A DNA stretch of 38,327 nucleotides from Candidatus Binatia bacterium (lineage in GTDB: Bacteria > Desulfobacterota > Binatia > UBA9968): contig DASXUF010000078.1 in assembly GCA_036504975.1 (NCBI GenBank), positions 1 to 38,327 of the forward strand, written 5' to 3'. Positions within the stretch are counted from its first letter, which is position 1, and each line of letters starts with the position of its first letter. The notes beneath the pieces were generated by a model, which was not told where the DNA came from, did not search any database, and worked only from the letters and a program-made list of their open reading frames with translations. This document shows positions 15,161 through 23,637 of the stretch, one piece after another. Both the position numbers and the translations under genes were made by a program.

Positions 15161-16664
15161 CGGCGATGTCCCTCGAGCGCAGGCGGCGATCTTGAATGTA
15201 TGGATAGGCGATGACCAACGCCGTGAGCAGGATCAGAAACACCACGATGGGATGCATGAGCCATGAGAATCCATAGCGCGCAACCGAAATGAAAAGATAG
15301 GTTTCGATCAGCTTGCCAAGAACAAAACCCAAAACCAGTGGCGGCCGCGGCCAGCCAAAGAGCACCATTATGTAACCGAGAAAACCGAAAATGAAGGTCA
15401 CAATCAGATCGGCGATTTGGTTGTTCGCGGTGTAACTTCCCACGAAGACCAAAAATAGGACAAAAGGGATCATCAGTCCGCCCCGGACGTAGGTTATTTT
15501 CGCCAGATGGTTCAGTACCCCAAGGCACAAAATCACACAGATGATATTGGCGATCACCAGAGTCCAGACCATCGAAAAGGTGATCGCGAGGTGCTTCGTC
15601 AGCATATCCGGACCGGGCACGATGCCCATGATCAGAAAGCCGCCGAGTAGAATCGCCATCGCCCCGCCGCCCGGCACTCCGAAGGCGATGGTCGGGATAA
15701 GCTCCCCGCCTTCCTTGGAATTATTCGCAGCTCCCGGACCCAACACGCCCCGAATGTCTCCTTTGCCGAAGCCCTCCCGCTCTTTGGAATTCTTAGCGCT
15801 TTGGACCGCGTGAGCGTACGCCATCCACTGCGCCACTCCGCCGCCGGCGCCCGGCATGATGCCGACGAAGACGCCGATGGCCGAGCAGCGAAAGACTAGC
15901 CAGAAGTGGCGAAACGTATCTTTAATTCCTTCGATGACTCCCTTTTGCAAATCTTCCGCGGGTCGATCTCCCGCGATAGCGGTTCCACGAACGGCCAAAT
16001 CGACAACCTCCGGGATGGCGAAGATTCCGACCAAAACGGGTATCAGATCGAGACCGTCCCAAAGGTACATCATGCCCATATCGAAGCGCAGCGAGCCCGA
16101 CTGGCGCTCCTGACCGATCGAGGAGAGCAGCAGACCGAGCAGACCCATCGCAAATCCTCTGATCTGCCCCTGCGTTCCCAAGCCGCTCAGAGAAGTGATG
16201 CAGGAAATGCCGACGATCGAGAGCATGAAAAGCTCCGGCGAGCCGAAGGAGAGAACCAACGGGCGAACGATCGGAACCGCCAGCGCCAAAAACACCGCGC
16301 CGATCAAAGCGCCTACCAGAGAGCTCATCAGCGCCGCGCCGAGAGCCCGGCCGGCTTCTCCCCTCTTGGCCATCGGGTGGCCGTCCAAGACCGTCGCGGC
16401 AGACAAGCCCTCGCCCGGAACGCCGAAGAGCACAGAGGTGATGTCTCCGGTTGTGGCGGCGACCGAGTGCATCCCCAGCAGAAACGCAAAGGCCTCGGCC
16501 GGCGACATTTTGAAAATGAACGGGAGCATCAGCGCCAGGGTGGCGGGGCCGCCGATGCCGGGGAGAAGGCCGACGACAAAGCCCAAACCCATCCCGACCA
16601 TCATCAAGCTGAAGGCCTTCCATTGCAGCACCAGGAACAGGCCGTCGATCAGCGCGTCAAACAT
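15153..16664 (-). CDS. tctA: TTT transporter large permease subunit, TctA family
   Basis: A 503-residue permease with about twelve hydrophobic segments. GLGFVVGLLPGIGGPATLAL near residues 26-45 and the second copy, VGIMPGAGGGVAQWMAYAH near 260-278, are the two TctA signature loops. TSVLFGVPGEGLSAATVLDG near 75-95 and GPGAANNSKEGGELIPTI near 302-319 are also family hallmarks. It differs clearly from the TctA at 6043-7587. The likely receptor gene is the Bug protein ending at 17058, separated from it by an unusual 393-base gap. Its ligand is unknown. Confidence 0.94.
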   Translation of the reverse strand: MFDALIDGLFLVLQWKAFSLMMVGMGLGFVVGLLPGIGGPATLALMLPFIFKMSPAEAFAFLLGMHSVAATTGDITSVLFGVPGEGLSAATVLDGHPMAKRGEAGRALGAALMSSLVGALIGAVFLALAVPIVRPLVLSFGSPELFMLSIVGISCITSLSGLGTQGQIRGFAMGLLGLLLSSIGQERQSGSLRFDMGMMYLWDGLDLIPVLVGIFAIPEVVDLAVRGTAIAGDRPAEDLQKGVIEGIKDTFRHFWLVFRCSAIGVFVGIMPGAGGGVAQWMAYAHAVQSAKNSKEREGFGKGDIRGVLGPGAANNSKEGGELIPTIAFGVPGGGAMAILLGGFLIMGIVPGPDMLTKHLAITFSMVWTLVIANIICVILCLGVLNHLAKITYVRGGLMIPFVLFLVFVGSYTANNQIADLIVTFIFGFLGYIMVLFGWPRPPLVLGFVLGKLIETYLFISVARYGFSWLMHPIVVFLILLTALVIAYPYIQDRRLRSRDIADA

Positions 16665-17057
16665 TTTTCTTACTGCTCCTATCAGGCGCGATGTGAGATC
16701 ATCGGCTTAGGCGACGAGAATGCCCAACGACGTTCGGGCGCGAATATATGGGATGATAATTCGGGCTGTCAAGCGTCGATATTGACGGCGGTAAGGAGCA
16801 ATGTTAAGGGTCGGCGAAAGTTTTGCCGAGCAAACCACGGAGAGGAGCACAACATGGTGAAGTTGGTTTTAGCCGCCGGGGTTCTCCACCCACCCCGGCT
16901 TGTGCGAAAATTTTTTTTACAATAATCTGCCCTCTTTTTGCATCGGCATGGCCGAGGAAGCCCAGGGACCTCAGGAGACCTGGTGTCCCATGCCCCGATA
17001 CGTCGTTCGGGGACACGTCCCGTTGGCGAAAGCTCTCTTCAAATATGTAGTCGGAGC
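16665..17057. other. 393-base gap with leader remnant and hairpins
   Basis: This gap separates a Bug receptor gene from the TctA gene that would normally follow closely. On the plus strand, GGAGAGGAG precedes ATG 16854 and a 23-codon frame MVKLVLAAGVL... ending at TAA 16925, again like a lone signal peptide. Inside it, GCCGGGGT (16875-16882) and ACCCCGGC (16892-16899) form a perfect 8-bp stem, followed 11 bases later by eight T. From 16940 to 17020 there are several partial inverted repeats (ATCGGCATGG with CCATGCCCCGAT; GGGAC with GTCCC; GGGGACACGTCCC). It looks like scarred or repeat-derived DNA. I see no full gene. Confidence 0.5.
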
Positions 17058-18071
17058 TTAACCTTCGGCCTTGATATATTTTCCCATCTCTTTCAAGGTC
17101 TCGGGCGTCTGATTGAGAAGCGCGTTAAAATCCTTCAGCACCTGCTCGTGCGAGATGAAGGAAAAATCGATCTTTGCTTTCTTCCCCTCGGCCAGGAACT
17201 CCGGATCTTTCACCACTTTGGCAAAAGCCTCCCGTAACATGGCAAGGCGATCCGCCGGCGTTCCCGGAGCGGCGGCAAAAGCCCTGCCTATGGCCTGAGG
17301 GATGGATTTAATTCCCATGAGCGATTTTCCCAGCGGGCTCGTTGCCAACTCTTCGTCGACCGGCAGATTCTCGAAGCCCGGCGCCGCCACCCGACCCCGC
17401 ACGAGCGGACGCACCACCCCTCGGTCCGCGGCGAGTTTAATCGTCGTCGCAAGCGCGGACCACGAGTCCACTTCCTTACGCTCGACCGCCAGGAGAACAT
17501 CACTGTTCGCCGGATAACCGGAGACGAGTTTCAACTTGGCGCCCGCGAACTCTTTCAAGAGGAGCGGAAAATCGTGAGCATTCGATCCGGGCCCGGTCGT
17601 TCCTGCCACCAGCTCGCGGTCGGCTTTGCGAAGATCGTCGAAAGTCTTGTAGGGTAAATCCGCTCTGATCGAGAGCGCCACGCCGTCCGCGCCCGAAGAG
17701 CCTATCCATTGAAACTTACGGACGTCGAAGCGGACCTGCTCGACCTTTGAAAGCTGCGCGATCGCGACATTAGGGTTAGCGGCCAAGAGAGTCAGACCGT
17801 CGGGCTTCGCTACATTGAAGACATGGTTGGTCGCCAAGAGGTGGGCGGCTCCGGGCATATGCTGAAGAATCACGGTAGGCTTGCCGAGGAGGTATTTCCC
17901 CAGGTGGTGCGTGACGATTTGCGCAGCGATAGCGAGGCTTCCGCTCTTCGCCCCGAGATATACGGTAATCGTCTTTCCCTCGTAGAAGTTCGCTTGCGCT
18001 CGGGCGGACGAGAGCATCAACGGAATCATCAAGAGGCCGAACAGGATACTTGCGATCCCCATGCGTTTCAT
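17058..18071 (-). CDS. Bug/TctC-type periplasmic substrate-binding protein, paralogue 1
   Basis: A 337-residue exported binding protein. Signal peptide at residues 1-27 ending SSARAQ, then ANFYEGKTITVYLG, the Bug first strand. AKPDGLTLLAANPNVAIAQL near 95-115 and TTGPGSNAHDFPLLLKE near 160-176 are shared almost word for word with the gene at 18693-19706, so these are paralogues. AGGAGG lies 6 bases before the ATG at 18071; a frame reaching 18683 is only an antisense run through the cupin gene. It may be the receptor for TctA/TctB at 14684-16664. A conserved promoter lies about 95 bases upstream. Confidence 0.9.
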   Translation of the reverse strand: MKRMGIASILFGLLMIPLMLSSARAQANFYEGKTITVYLGAKSGSLAIAAQIVTHHLGKYLLGKPTVILQHMPGAAHLLATNHVFNVAKPDGLTLLAANPNVAIAQLSKVEQVRFDVRKFQWIGSSGADGVALSIRADLPYKTFDDLRKADRELVAGTTGPGSNAHDFPLLLKEFAGAKLKLVSGYPANSDVLLAVERKEVDSWSALATTIKLAADRGVVRPLVRGRVAAPGFENLPVDEELATSPLGKSLMGIKSIPQAIGRAFAAAPGTPADRLAMLREAFAKVVKDPEFLAEGKKAKIDFSFISHEQVLKDFNALLNQTPETLKEMGKYIKAEG

Positions 18072-18164
18072 AGCACTCCTCCTAAATTTAGAAATTTTTT
18101 TCACAGGAGCCGTTAAGGCCTGCCTACGCCACCGCCAACACATTTCCAGTTTTCGAGCTAGCGG

Positions 18165-18194
18165 AGCGTATCCAAGAAGAGACAGGCGTGTCAA
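18165..18194 (-). promoter_or_regulatory. Conserved promoter of Bug paralogue 1 (TTGACA-N18-TACGCT)
   Basis: On the minus strand a perfect -35 TTGACA (18194-18189) is 18 bases from TACGCT (18170-18165). The same two boxes, the same 18-base spacing and the downstream CCGCTAGCTCGAA recur before paralogue 2, while the spacer bases between the boxes differ. Conservation of boxes but not spacer is what a used promoter looks like. The -10 matches only three of six consensus bases, and a regulator site in the downstream block is possible. Confidence 0.6.
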
Positions 18195-18284
18195 GAGGCG
18201 ATGAGCGCGGCGGCTGCGAGACAAGCTGGACATTTCGTTCGCCTTGGCGTAATTGGATTTTATTCCGAGCAGAAGGGAGAAAAA

Positions 18285-18689
18285 ATGCCATTTTACAAAA
18301 TCGCCGAAATGCAGCAGGTCCCCGCCACGGCCAACCCGCTGCAGTTCGTCCAGACCGCCGTCGGCGAATTCATGAAGGCGGGAATCGTGACCAAGCCGGA
18401 CGAGGAAGGCCCGCCGCTCCACATGCATCCCAACGAGGAACAGTTCACTCTTGTGCTTGAGGGCAAGCTCCACTTCGTCCTCGGCGACGAAGAGCGCATC
18501 TGCGAGCGCGGAGACTTGATCCACATTCCCCGCTTTACCAACCATCGAAGTCGCGCCATCGGCGGCCCGGCGGTTTTCTTCACGGTGAAGAGCCCCGCCG
18601 GAGACGGCGACTTGGACCAGGACTACAACCGGGCCGAAGGCGCGGAGGAAGCCGAGAAACGCTTCGCGGAAGCTAAGAAACAAAAATAG
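18285..18689 (+). CDS. Cupin-domain protein
   Basis: A 134-residue cupin. PPLHMHPNEEQFTLVLEGKL at about residues 44-63 gives the His-x-His and Glu of motif 1 and HIPRFTNHRSRAIGG near 82-96 the His of motif 2. The C-terminal 30 residues are a charged Glu/Ala/Lys helix. A GGGAG ribosome site precedes the ATG at 18285. It is divergent from Bug paralogue 1 and convergent with paralogue 2, whose stop is 3 bases away, so it sits inside the duplicated pair. It is not closely like the cupin at 10840. A role as sensor or enzyme for the ligand of these receptors would be a guess. Confidence 0.85.
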   Translation: MPFYKIAEMQQVPATANPLQFVQTAVGEFMKAGIVTKPDEEGPPLHMHPNEEQFTLVLEGKLHFVLGDEERICERGDLIHIPRFTNHRSRAIGGPAVFFTVKSPAGDGDLDQDYNRAEGAEEAEKRFAEAKKQK

Positions 18690-18692
18690 CGA

Positions 18693-19706
18693 TTACCCCC
18701 CGAACTTGATGTACTTGACCATCTCCTGCTGCACATCCGGCGGCTGCTGAAGAAGAACGGTAAAACTCTTGAGCACCTCGTCTCCGGACATATAACCGAA
18801 ATCGATTTGAGCCTTTCGACCGTCGGCCTCCAGCTCAGGGTCCTTCAGAACTTTCGCCAACGCATCTTTCAGAAGAGCGACGCGGTCCGCCGGCGTTCCC
18901 GGCGGAGCGGCAACCGCCCTGCCGATCACCAGGGGGGCGGTCTTGATCGCCATCAATGCCTTCCCGACGGGATTCGTCGTGAAACTCTCGTCTACCGGAA
19001 GATTCTCGAATCCCGGTGACGGCACCCGGGCCCGGACAAGAGGCCGCACGGCGCCGCGCTGAACCACCGGGCGGACCGTGGCGGCGAACGCGGCCCAGAC
19101 ATCGACTTCCTTGCGCTCGATCGCCAGGAGGATATCGGAATTGGCGGGATACCCGGAAACGAACCTGAACTTCGCGCCGCCGAATTCTTTGAGCATCAGC
19201 GGAAAGTCGTGGGCGTTCGAGCCCGGCCCCGTAGTTCCAACGACCAACTCGCGGTCGGCCTTTCGCAACTCCTCGAAAGTCTTGTAAGGAAGATCCGAGC
19301 GGACGGTAAGCACCACCCCGTCGGAGCCCGACGAGCCAAGCCACTCGAATTTCCTCACGTCGAAGCGGACCCCGTCCACCTTGATCAGTTGAGCGATCGC
19401 AATGTTGGGGTTGGCTGCCAGGAGCGTCAGGCCGTCCGGTTTGGCCGTGTTGAAGACATGGTTCGTTGCGACGATGTGCGCGCCGCCAAGCATGGGTTGA
19501 ACAACCACCGCCGGATTGCCGGGAATGTACTTGACGATGTGCTGGGCGATGATCCGCGCGGCGACGATGCTGCCGCCGCCCGACGTCCCGATCAGTATCG
19601 TGATCGCTTTCCCCTCATAGAAGCGCGCTTGAGACCACGCCGGCGAAACCATGAAGGGTATCGTCGAGAGGCTGATCAGGATACTCGACATCCACGTGCG
19701 TCTCAT
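18693..19706 (-). CDS. Bug/TctC-type periplasmic substrate-binding protein, paralogue 2
   Basis: A 337-residue exported binding protein, the same length as its paralogue at 17058-18071. Signal peptide at 1-26 ending SPAWSQ, then ARFYEGKAITILIGTSGGGS. GSDGVVLTVRSDLPYKTFEEL and GTTGPGSNAHDFPLMLKEFG are nearly shared with the paralogue; by eye well over half the residues match. The ligand loop differs (GTSGGGS against GAKSGSL), which suggests different ligands. GGAGGG is just before the ATG at 19706. No TctA/TctB gene follows it. A conserved promoter lies about 100 bases upstream. Confidence 0.9.
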   Translation of the reverse strand: MRRTWMSSILISLSTIPFMVSPAWSQARFYEGKAITILIGTSGGGSIVAARIIAQHIVKYIPGNPAVVVQPMLGGAHIVATNHVFNTAKPDGLTLLAANPNIAIAQLIKVDGVRFDVRKFEWLGSSGSDGVVLTVRSDLPYKTFEELRKADRELVVGTTGPGSNAHDFPLMLKEFGGAKFRFVSGYPANSDILLAIERKEVDVWAAFAATVRPVVQRGAVRPLVRARVPSPGFENLPVDESFTTNPVGKALMAIKTAPLVIGRAVAAPPGTPADRVALLKDALAKVLKDPELEADGRKAQIDFGYMSGDEVLKSFTVLLQQPPDVQQEMVKYIKFGG

Positions 19707-19806
19707 AACTCCCTCCTGACTATGGTTAGAAATCTAAAACGTCGCACGAACCATCAAAAATCCGCTTCCAACTATCCCAACCAGTTTCCCGGCTTCGAGC
19801 TAGCGG

Positions 19807-19836
19807 AGCGTAGCCAGTAAGAGATAATTGTGTCAA
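19807..19836 (-). promoter_or_regulatory. Conserved promoter of Bug paralogue 2 (TTGACA-N18-TACGCT)
   Basis: TTGACA at 19836-19831 and TACGCT at 19812-19807, 18 bases apart on the minus strand, followed by CCGCTAGCTCGAAG. It is the counterpart of the element at 18165-18194; the flanking GCCTC before the -35 is also shared, while most spacer bases are not. Confidence 0.6.
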
Positions 19837-19917
19837 GAGGCAAGAGCACTACGGTTGTTGCGCAAGCCGCAATACAATGTTAATTCGTGTTCGACACTCG
19901 TTCGCCGAAGGAATTCG

Positions 19918-20904
19918 ATGAGGCTTCGTCCAATAGGAAAAACCGGACTTAAAGTTTCAGCCATAGGGCTTGGATGTTCGGGAATGTCGGAGACTTACGG
20001 CATCGCCGACGACCGCGAGTCGTCGGCGACGATCCAGCGCGCGATTGAGCTGGGAATCAATTTTTTCGACACCTCGGACGCCTACGGCAACGGGCACAAC
20101 GAAGAGCTGCTGGGCCGTGCGATCAAGGGCCGCCGCGATTCTCTTATTATCTGCACCAAGTTCGGCAATATTCGCGACGCCAAAGGACAACCCACCGGCA
20201 TCGACGGCCGGCCGGAATACGCGCCGGCAGCATGCGAGGCGAGTCTCAAACGGCTGGGGGTCGATGTGATCGATCTATATTATCTCCATCGCGTCGATCC
20301 CAACGTGCCGATCGAAGATACCGTAGGCGCGATGGCCAAGCTCGTCGCGCAAGGCAAAGCGCGCCACATCGGCCTGTCGGAAGCCGGCGCCGAAACTCTC
20401 CGGCGCGCGCACGCCGTCCACCCGATCGCCGCTTTGCAAACCGAGTACTCGTTGTGGACGCGCGATGCTGAGAAAGAGTGGCTGCCGACTTGTCGCGAGC
20501 TGGGCATCACGTACGTGGCTTACGCCCCGCTCGGCCGCGGCTTCTTGAGCGGAAAAATCCGTAACAGCGACGGCCTGACCGAGATCGACAGGCGCAACCG
20601 CCATCCCCGCTTCCAGACCGAGAACCTCGCCCGGAATCTCGCTCTGTTAACGCCCTTGGAGGAAATCGCCGCCGCGAAAGGCTGCACGCCGGCGCAGGTC
20701 GCTCTGGCGTGGGTGCTGGCGCAGGGAAACGACATCGTGCCGATCCCCGGAACCAAAAGGCGCGCATACCTCGAGGAAAATGCCGCCGCCGCGGAGATCA
20801 AACTTAACGCTAGAGATTTGGCCAAACTCAACGAGACATTCGTTCCGGGCTCGACCGCGGGCGCGCGCTACCCTGCCGCGCAGATGGGAAACATGGGGCG
20901 GTAA
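19918..20904 (+). CDS. Aldo/keto reductase
   Basis: A 328-residue NADPH-dependent (beta/alpha)8 oxidoreductase of the YajO/IolS-like group. The catalytic tetrad is complete: Asp and Tyr in [18 protein letters not shown] near residue 45-62, Lys in ICTKFG near 80 and His in YYLHRVDP near 122. The cofactor segment [16 protein letters not shown] near 283-298 has the Lys/Arg that select NADPH. AAGGA precedes the ATG at 19918; an upstream frame to 19828 is not supported. It converges on the NMT1-like gene with an 8-base gap. Substrate unknown; the group reduces aldehydes and ketones broadly. Confidence 0.92.
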   Translation: MRLRPIGKTGLKVSAIGLGCSGMSETYGIADDRESSATIQRAIELGINFFDTSDAYGNGHNEELLGRAIKGRRDSLIICTKFGNIRDAKGQPTGIDGRPEYAPAACEASLKRLGVDVIDLYYLHRVDPNVPIEDTVGAMAKLVAQGKARHIGLSEAGAETLRRAHAVHPIAALQTEYSLWTRDAEKEWLPTCRELGITYVAYAPLGRGFLSGKIRNSDGLTEIDRRNRHPRFQTENLARNLALLTPLEEIAAAKGCTPAQVALAWVLAQGNDIVPIPGTKRRAYLEENAAAAEIKLNARDLAKLNETFVPGSTAGARYPAAQMGNMGR

Positions 20905-20912
20905 CCCATCTT

Positions 20913-21929
20913 TTATTTTTTATCTCCCCAGAGCTTGGCGAAAACCCCGCCATTTTCCAGCTCGATCAGATACCTGCGGTCGACCAGGTCCTGCGGCTTG
21001 ATGGTTTTCGCCCGCTGATCGGACGGAGCGATCTCGTCCAAGGATGCCTGGATCGCGGCCTCCTGGATTTCCAGGCGGCGCTCGAGCGCCGGGATTTCCG
21101 ACTGGTAAGCCGAGTCGAGAACCTTCGTGTCGGTGACCCGCATGTATTTGCCGAGCACTTTGTAGACGAAAGCTTTATCCGTGTGTAAAATTTTCGCCGA
21201 CTCCGCCATCACGCGCATAAACCGTCCGACGGCCGCGCCGCGCCTGGCAATCGACGAGCGCAGCGTCGCCAAGGTCGTCGCCGCGTAAGGAATGCGCAGC
21301 TCGGGACCGTTGACGATCATGCGAAATCCCTGAGATGCCGCGCCCGCGTCGCCCGGCGCCACCAGCGCCGCCGCATCGACCCGGCCGCCGACGAGAGCCG
21401 CGAGCGATTCCGGTCCGCCGCCCGTCGGTACGGCCTGAATATCTTTCGCGGCATCCATGCCGAATCTTCTCAGCGCCTGGATGACGAAATAATGGGTGTT
21501 GCTGCCGAAGCGCCCGACCCCGACCCTTCTCCCCTTGAGGTCTTCCGTCCGTTTGAACTCCGGTTTCCCCATAATGTTGTGGGTCAGAATGTTCTTGACG
21601 CCGCCGATGAATACGAGATCGATGCTGCCCTGCACGTACGCCCGGACGTTGCCGATCGCGCCGGTCACCGCGATCTCCGCGTCGCCGCCCAGCATCGCGG
21701 CGGTGACGACCGGCGACGATGCGATGAAAACCAGGCGAAACTCCAGGTCGTGTTTTTTGAACAGCCCCGCTTCCTGGGCGATCCACGGCATCGATTGCGA
21801 AAGGACCTGCGCCGAGTGAACGCCCACCAGCTTGTCGGCGGCGAAAACGATGCCAGTGGTATTAACGGCCAGGCCGGCTAAGACGAGTATCGCGGCCGAA
21901 CACATTGCTTTTGGAAATTGATCGAACAT
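20913..21929 (-). CDS. ABC transporter substrate-binding protein, NMT1/SsuA-like
   Basis: A 338-residue exported binding protein. The signal ends near residue 31 (GIVFAAD). WIAQEAGLFKKHDLEFRLVF near 50-69 is the NMT1/THI5-like hallmark (a passive-looking ligand site after AxxxGLF), followed by AAMLGGDAEIAVTG and LKGRRVGVGRFGSNTHYFV. Members bind sulfonates, nitrate, pyrimidine precursors or aromatic acids. No permease or ATPase gene is adjacent, as for the other orphan receptors here. The promoter was not identified in the 159 bases before it. Confidence 0.87.
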   Translation of the reverse strand: MFDQFPKAMCSAAILVLAGLAVNTTGIVFAADKLVGVHSAQVLSQSMPWIAQEAGLFKKHDLEFRLVFIASSPVVTAAMLGGDAEIAVTGAIGNVRAYVQGSIDLVFIGGVKNILTHNIMGKPEFKRTEDLKGRRVGVGRFGSNTHYFVIQALRRFGMDAAKDIQAVPTGGGPESLAALVGGRVDAAALVAPGDAGAASQGFRMIVNGPELRIPYAATTLATLRSSIARRGAAVGRFMRVMAESAKILHTDKAFVYKVLGKYMRVTDTKVLDSAYQSEIPALERRLEIQEAAIQASLDEIAPSDQRAKTIKPQDLVDRRYLIELENGGVFAKLWGDKK

Positions 21930-22029
21930 CGTTGGCCTCCTGTCTCACCCTAATCCGCGCCCCGCACCGTTTCAACAATCTCTGGCGCATCCGCCGGCGT
22001 CGAGGCGTCGCGCCACACCGCTTCTCCTA

Positions 22030-22059
22030 TTGTACTCCCGAGCGATTCTGGTTTATAGC
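22030..22059 (+). promoter_or_regulatory. Possible promoter before the amidohydrolase at 22089
   Basis: TTGTAC (22030-22035) and TATAGC (22054-22059), 18 bases apart, end 29 bases before the ATG. The -10 matches four of six bases and the -35 three. Weak evidence, found by eye. Confidence 0.28.
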
Positions 22060-22088
22060 TTCGTCTTGTGCCATAGAGGGACGGCCGT

Positions 22089-23030
22089 ATGATCATCGAC
22101 ACCCACTTTCACGCCTTCCCTGGGAAATACCTCGAACGGGTGCCGGAGCAATCGAGCAACGACCCGCGCGGCGCGGGCTTTCACGCTTTCGACCAGCGGG
22201 AGTATTTGGAGGTCATAGATAAGCACGGCATCGATATCGGCGTGCTCTCCAACACCGGCGGGAGGATCGAGCAAGGCGGCGACCGCGCCCGCGCGCTGGA
22301 GCTATGTAAAATTCTCAACGACTCGTTCGCCGACGCCCACGCCAAGCACCCGCGCCGCTTCAAAGCATTCGCCCGGCTGCCGATGCTCGACATGGAAGAC
22401 GCCTTGCGCGAGCTCGACAGGTGCTATGGAGATTTGGGCATGCACGGAGTGATGCTGCCGACCAACCTGGCGGGAAAATATCTCGACGAGCCGGAGTTCA
22501 AGCCGTTCTGGGACGCGGTCCACGAGGGCGGCAAGCCGCTGTTCCTCCATCCCGCCAACGCGCCGTGTCAGGCGAACTGGAATAGGTTTTCCCTGCACCA
22601 AAAAATTCTCTGGCCGACCGATACGACGCTGGCCGTCGCGCGCATCGTCTATAGCGGCATCTTCGACCGGTACCCGAATCTGAAGCTGATCGCGGCCCAT
22701 CTGGGAGGAATGATTCTGCTTTATCTCGACCGGCTCAACTGGCGCGAGGGGAAAGTCGAGTGCAAACTGGAGCCGGAGGAATACTTCAAAAAGATTTATT
22801 ACGACACCGCCGGACCTACCCGCGCTTCTTTCATCAAGCTCGCTTGCGATACGGTCGGCGCGGACCAGGTCTTGTTCGGCTCCGACTATCCGCACGGCCG
22901 CGGCGGCAGGGACGACCAGTTCATTCCCATGACGCTGAAGTCGATGGACGACCTGGACATCGCGAAAGAAGACAAAGAGAAAATTTACTACCGGAACGCA
23001 AAAGGATTGTTCGGATTCGACGAAGGATAA
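22089..23030 (+). CDS. Amidohydrolase family 2 protein, decarboxylase-like
   Basis: A 313-residue barrel enzyme with all metal and acid/base residues: DTHFHAFPGKY (His6, His8), PLFLHPANAP near 150, LIAAHLGGMI near 202 and FGSDYPHGRGG near 260. It belongs to the ACMSD/gamma-resorcylate decarboxylase group, in which a divalent metal helps remove CO2 from ring or semialdehyde acids. The cytoplasmic location follows from the lack of a signal peptide. It is convergent with the truncated amidohydrolase at 23038, with 7 bases between stops. Part of a group of ring-acid-like enzymes at 22089-28405. Confidence 0.87.
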   Translation: MIIDTHFHAFPGKYLERVPEQSSNDPRGAGFHAFDQREYLEVIDKHGIDIGVLSNTGGRIEQGGDRARALELCKILNDSFADAHAKHPRRFKAFARLPMLDMEDALRELDRCYGDLGMHGVMLPTNLAGKYLDEPEFKPFWDAVHEGGKPLFLHPANAPCQANWNRFSLHQKILWPTDTTLAVARIVYSGIFDRYPNLKLIAAHLGGMILLYLDRLNWREGKVECKLEPEEYFKKIYYDTAGPTRASFIKLACDTVGADQVLFGSDYPHGRGGRDDQFIPMTLKSMDDLDIAKEDKEKIYYRNAKGLFGFDEG

Positions 23031-23037
23031 TCGGCCG

Positions 23038-23610
23038 TCATGCTTCGACATGCTCAGCATGAACGGAGACCCAACCGTTGTCCCGTTCGCCCTGACCTCT
23101 CGACAGCTCTTCGGCCTTGGCCCAGAACGGGTCGAAGTCTTTGCTATTGTAGTAGCGATGGTTCACGTTGGTGGCGATGAAGGCGCCGGAAAACTTGAGC
23201 TCCACGATGGCATGCTCGAGAACCTTCGCCGCGCACGCCGGCTCCTGCATCGGCACGGCGGCCATGGCCGTAAAACGCTGCGGATGTTTTTTGACCAGCT
23301 CTTTGACGCTCTGATTGTAAAGGCGGCACCAGCTTTCTCCCTGCTCGCCCTTGAGAGAATATCCGACGCTGCTCGTATTGGGGTCGAGCGCCGCCATCGC
23401 GACTTTCCCTTTATTCATCACCTCAAGGCGTCGCTCGACGTCCATCAAGGGCGGCTGGAGGATGTGAGGCGGTTTACCGGCGAAAGAAAAACCGACCTTG
23501 CCGTCTTTTGCCTCGACGAGCTCGACGCCGAAAGTTTTTCCATGGCGCCTGGTTTCGTCCAAAACATATTGGGGAACGTAGTGGTGATGGATATCGATCG
23601 CGCGTAGCAT
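23038..23610 (-). pseudogene. Amidohydrolase truncated after about 170 residues by a repeat
   Basis: The frame begins MLRAIDIHHHYVPQYV with the His-x-His metal site and runs through a normal amidohydrolase-2 N-terminal half (ALDPNTSSVGYS, AMAAVPMQEP, GAFIATNVNHRYYNSKDFDP). After FWAKAEEL near residue 169 the family sequence stops. The last 20 or so residues are translation of an intergenic hairpin repeat at 23039-23088. The later His and Asp ligands and half of the barrel are missing: family length is about 320-350 and this is 190. The protein cannot be an active enzyme of this type. It probably lost its 3' end in a recombination at the repeat. Confidence 0.75.
23039..23088. repeat. TGCTTCGAC...GTTCGCCCTGA hairpin repeat, copy 1
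   Basis: TGCTTCGACATGCTCAGCAT, GAACGG, a short centre, then CCGTTCGCCCTGA. A second member with the same two arms is at 26440-26527. Copies of this family are common between genes in many genomes. Here it supplies the 3' end of the truncated amidohydrolase frame. Confidence 0.75.
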
Positions 23611-23637
23611 GCGAGTCAGTGCTGAGTGCTGAGTTTT

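Noticed and set aside
15906-16925. A 339-codon plus-strand frame antisense to tctA
   Set aside because: Gln/Arg/His-rich shadow; only its last 24 codons have a ribosome site of their own, and these are treated as a separate leader remnant.
17058-18683. A 541-codon version of the Bug receptor
   Set aside because: The extra 204 codons are antisense to the cupin gene and cross its promoter; the ATG at 18071 has a strong ribosome site and begins a signal peptide.
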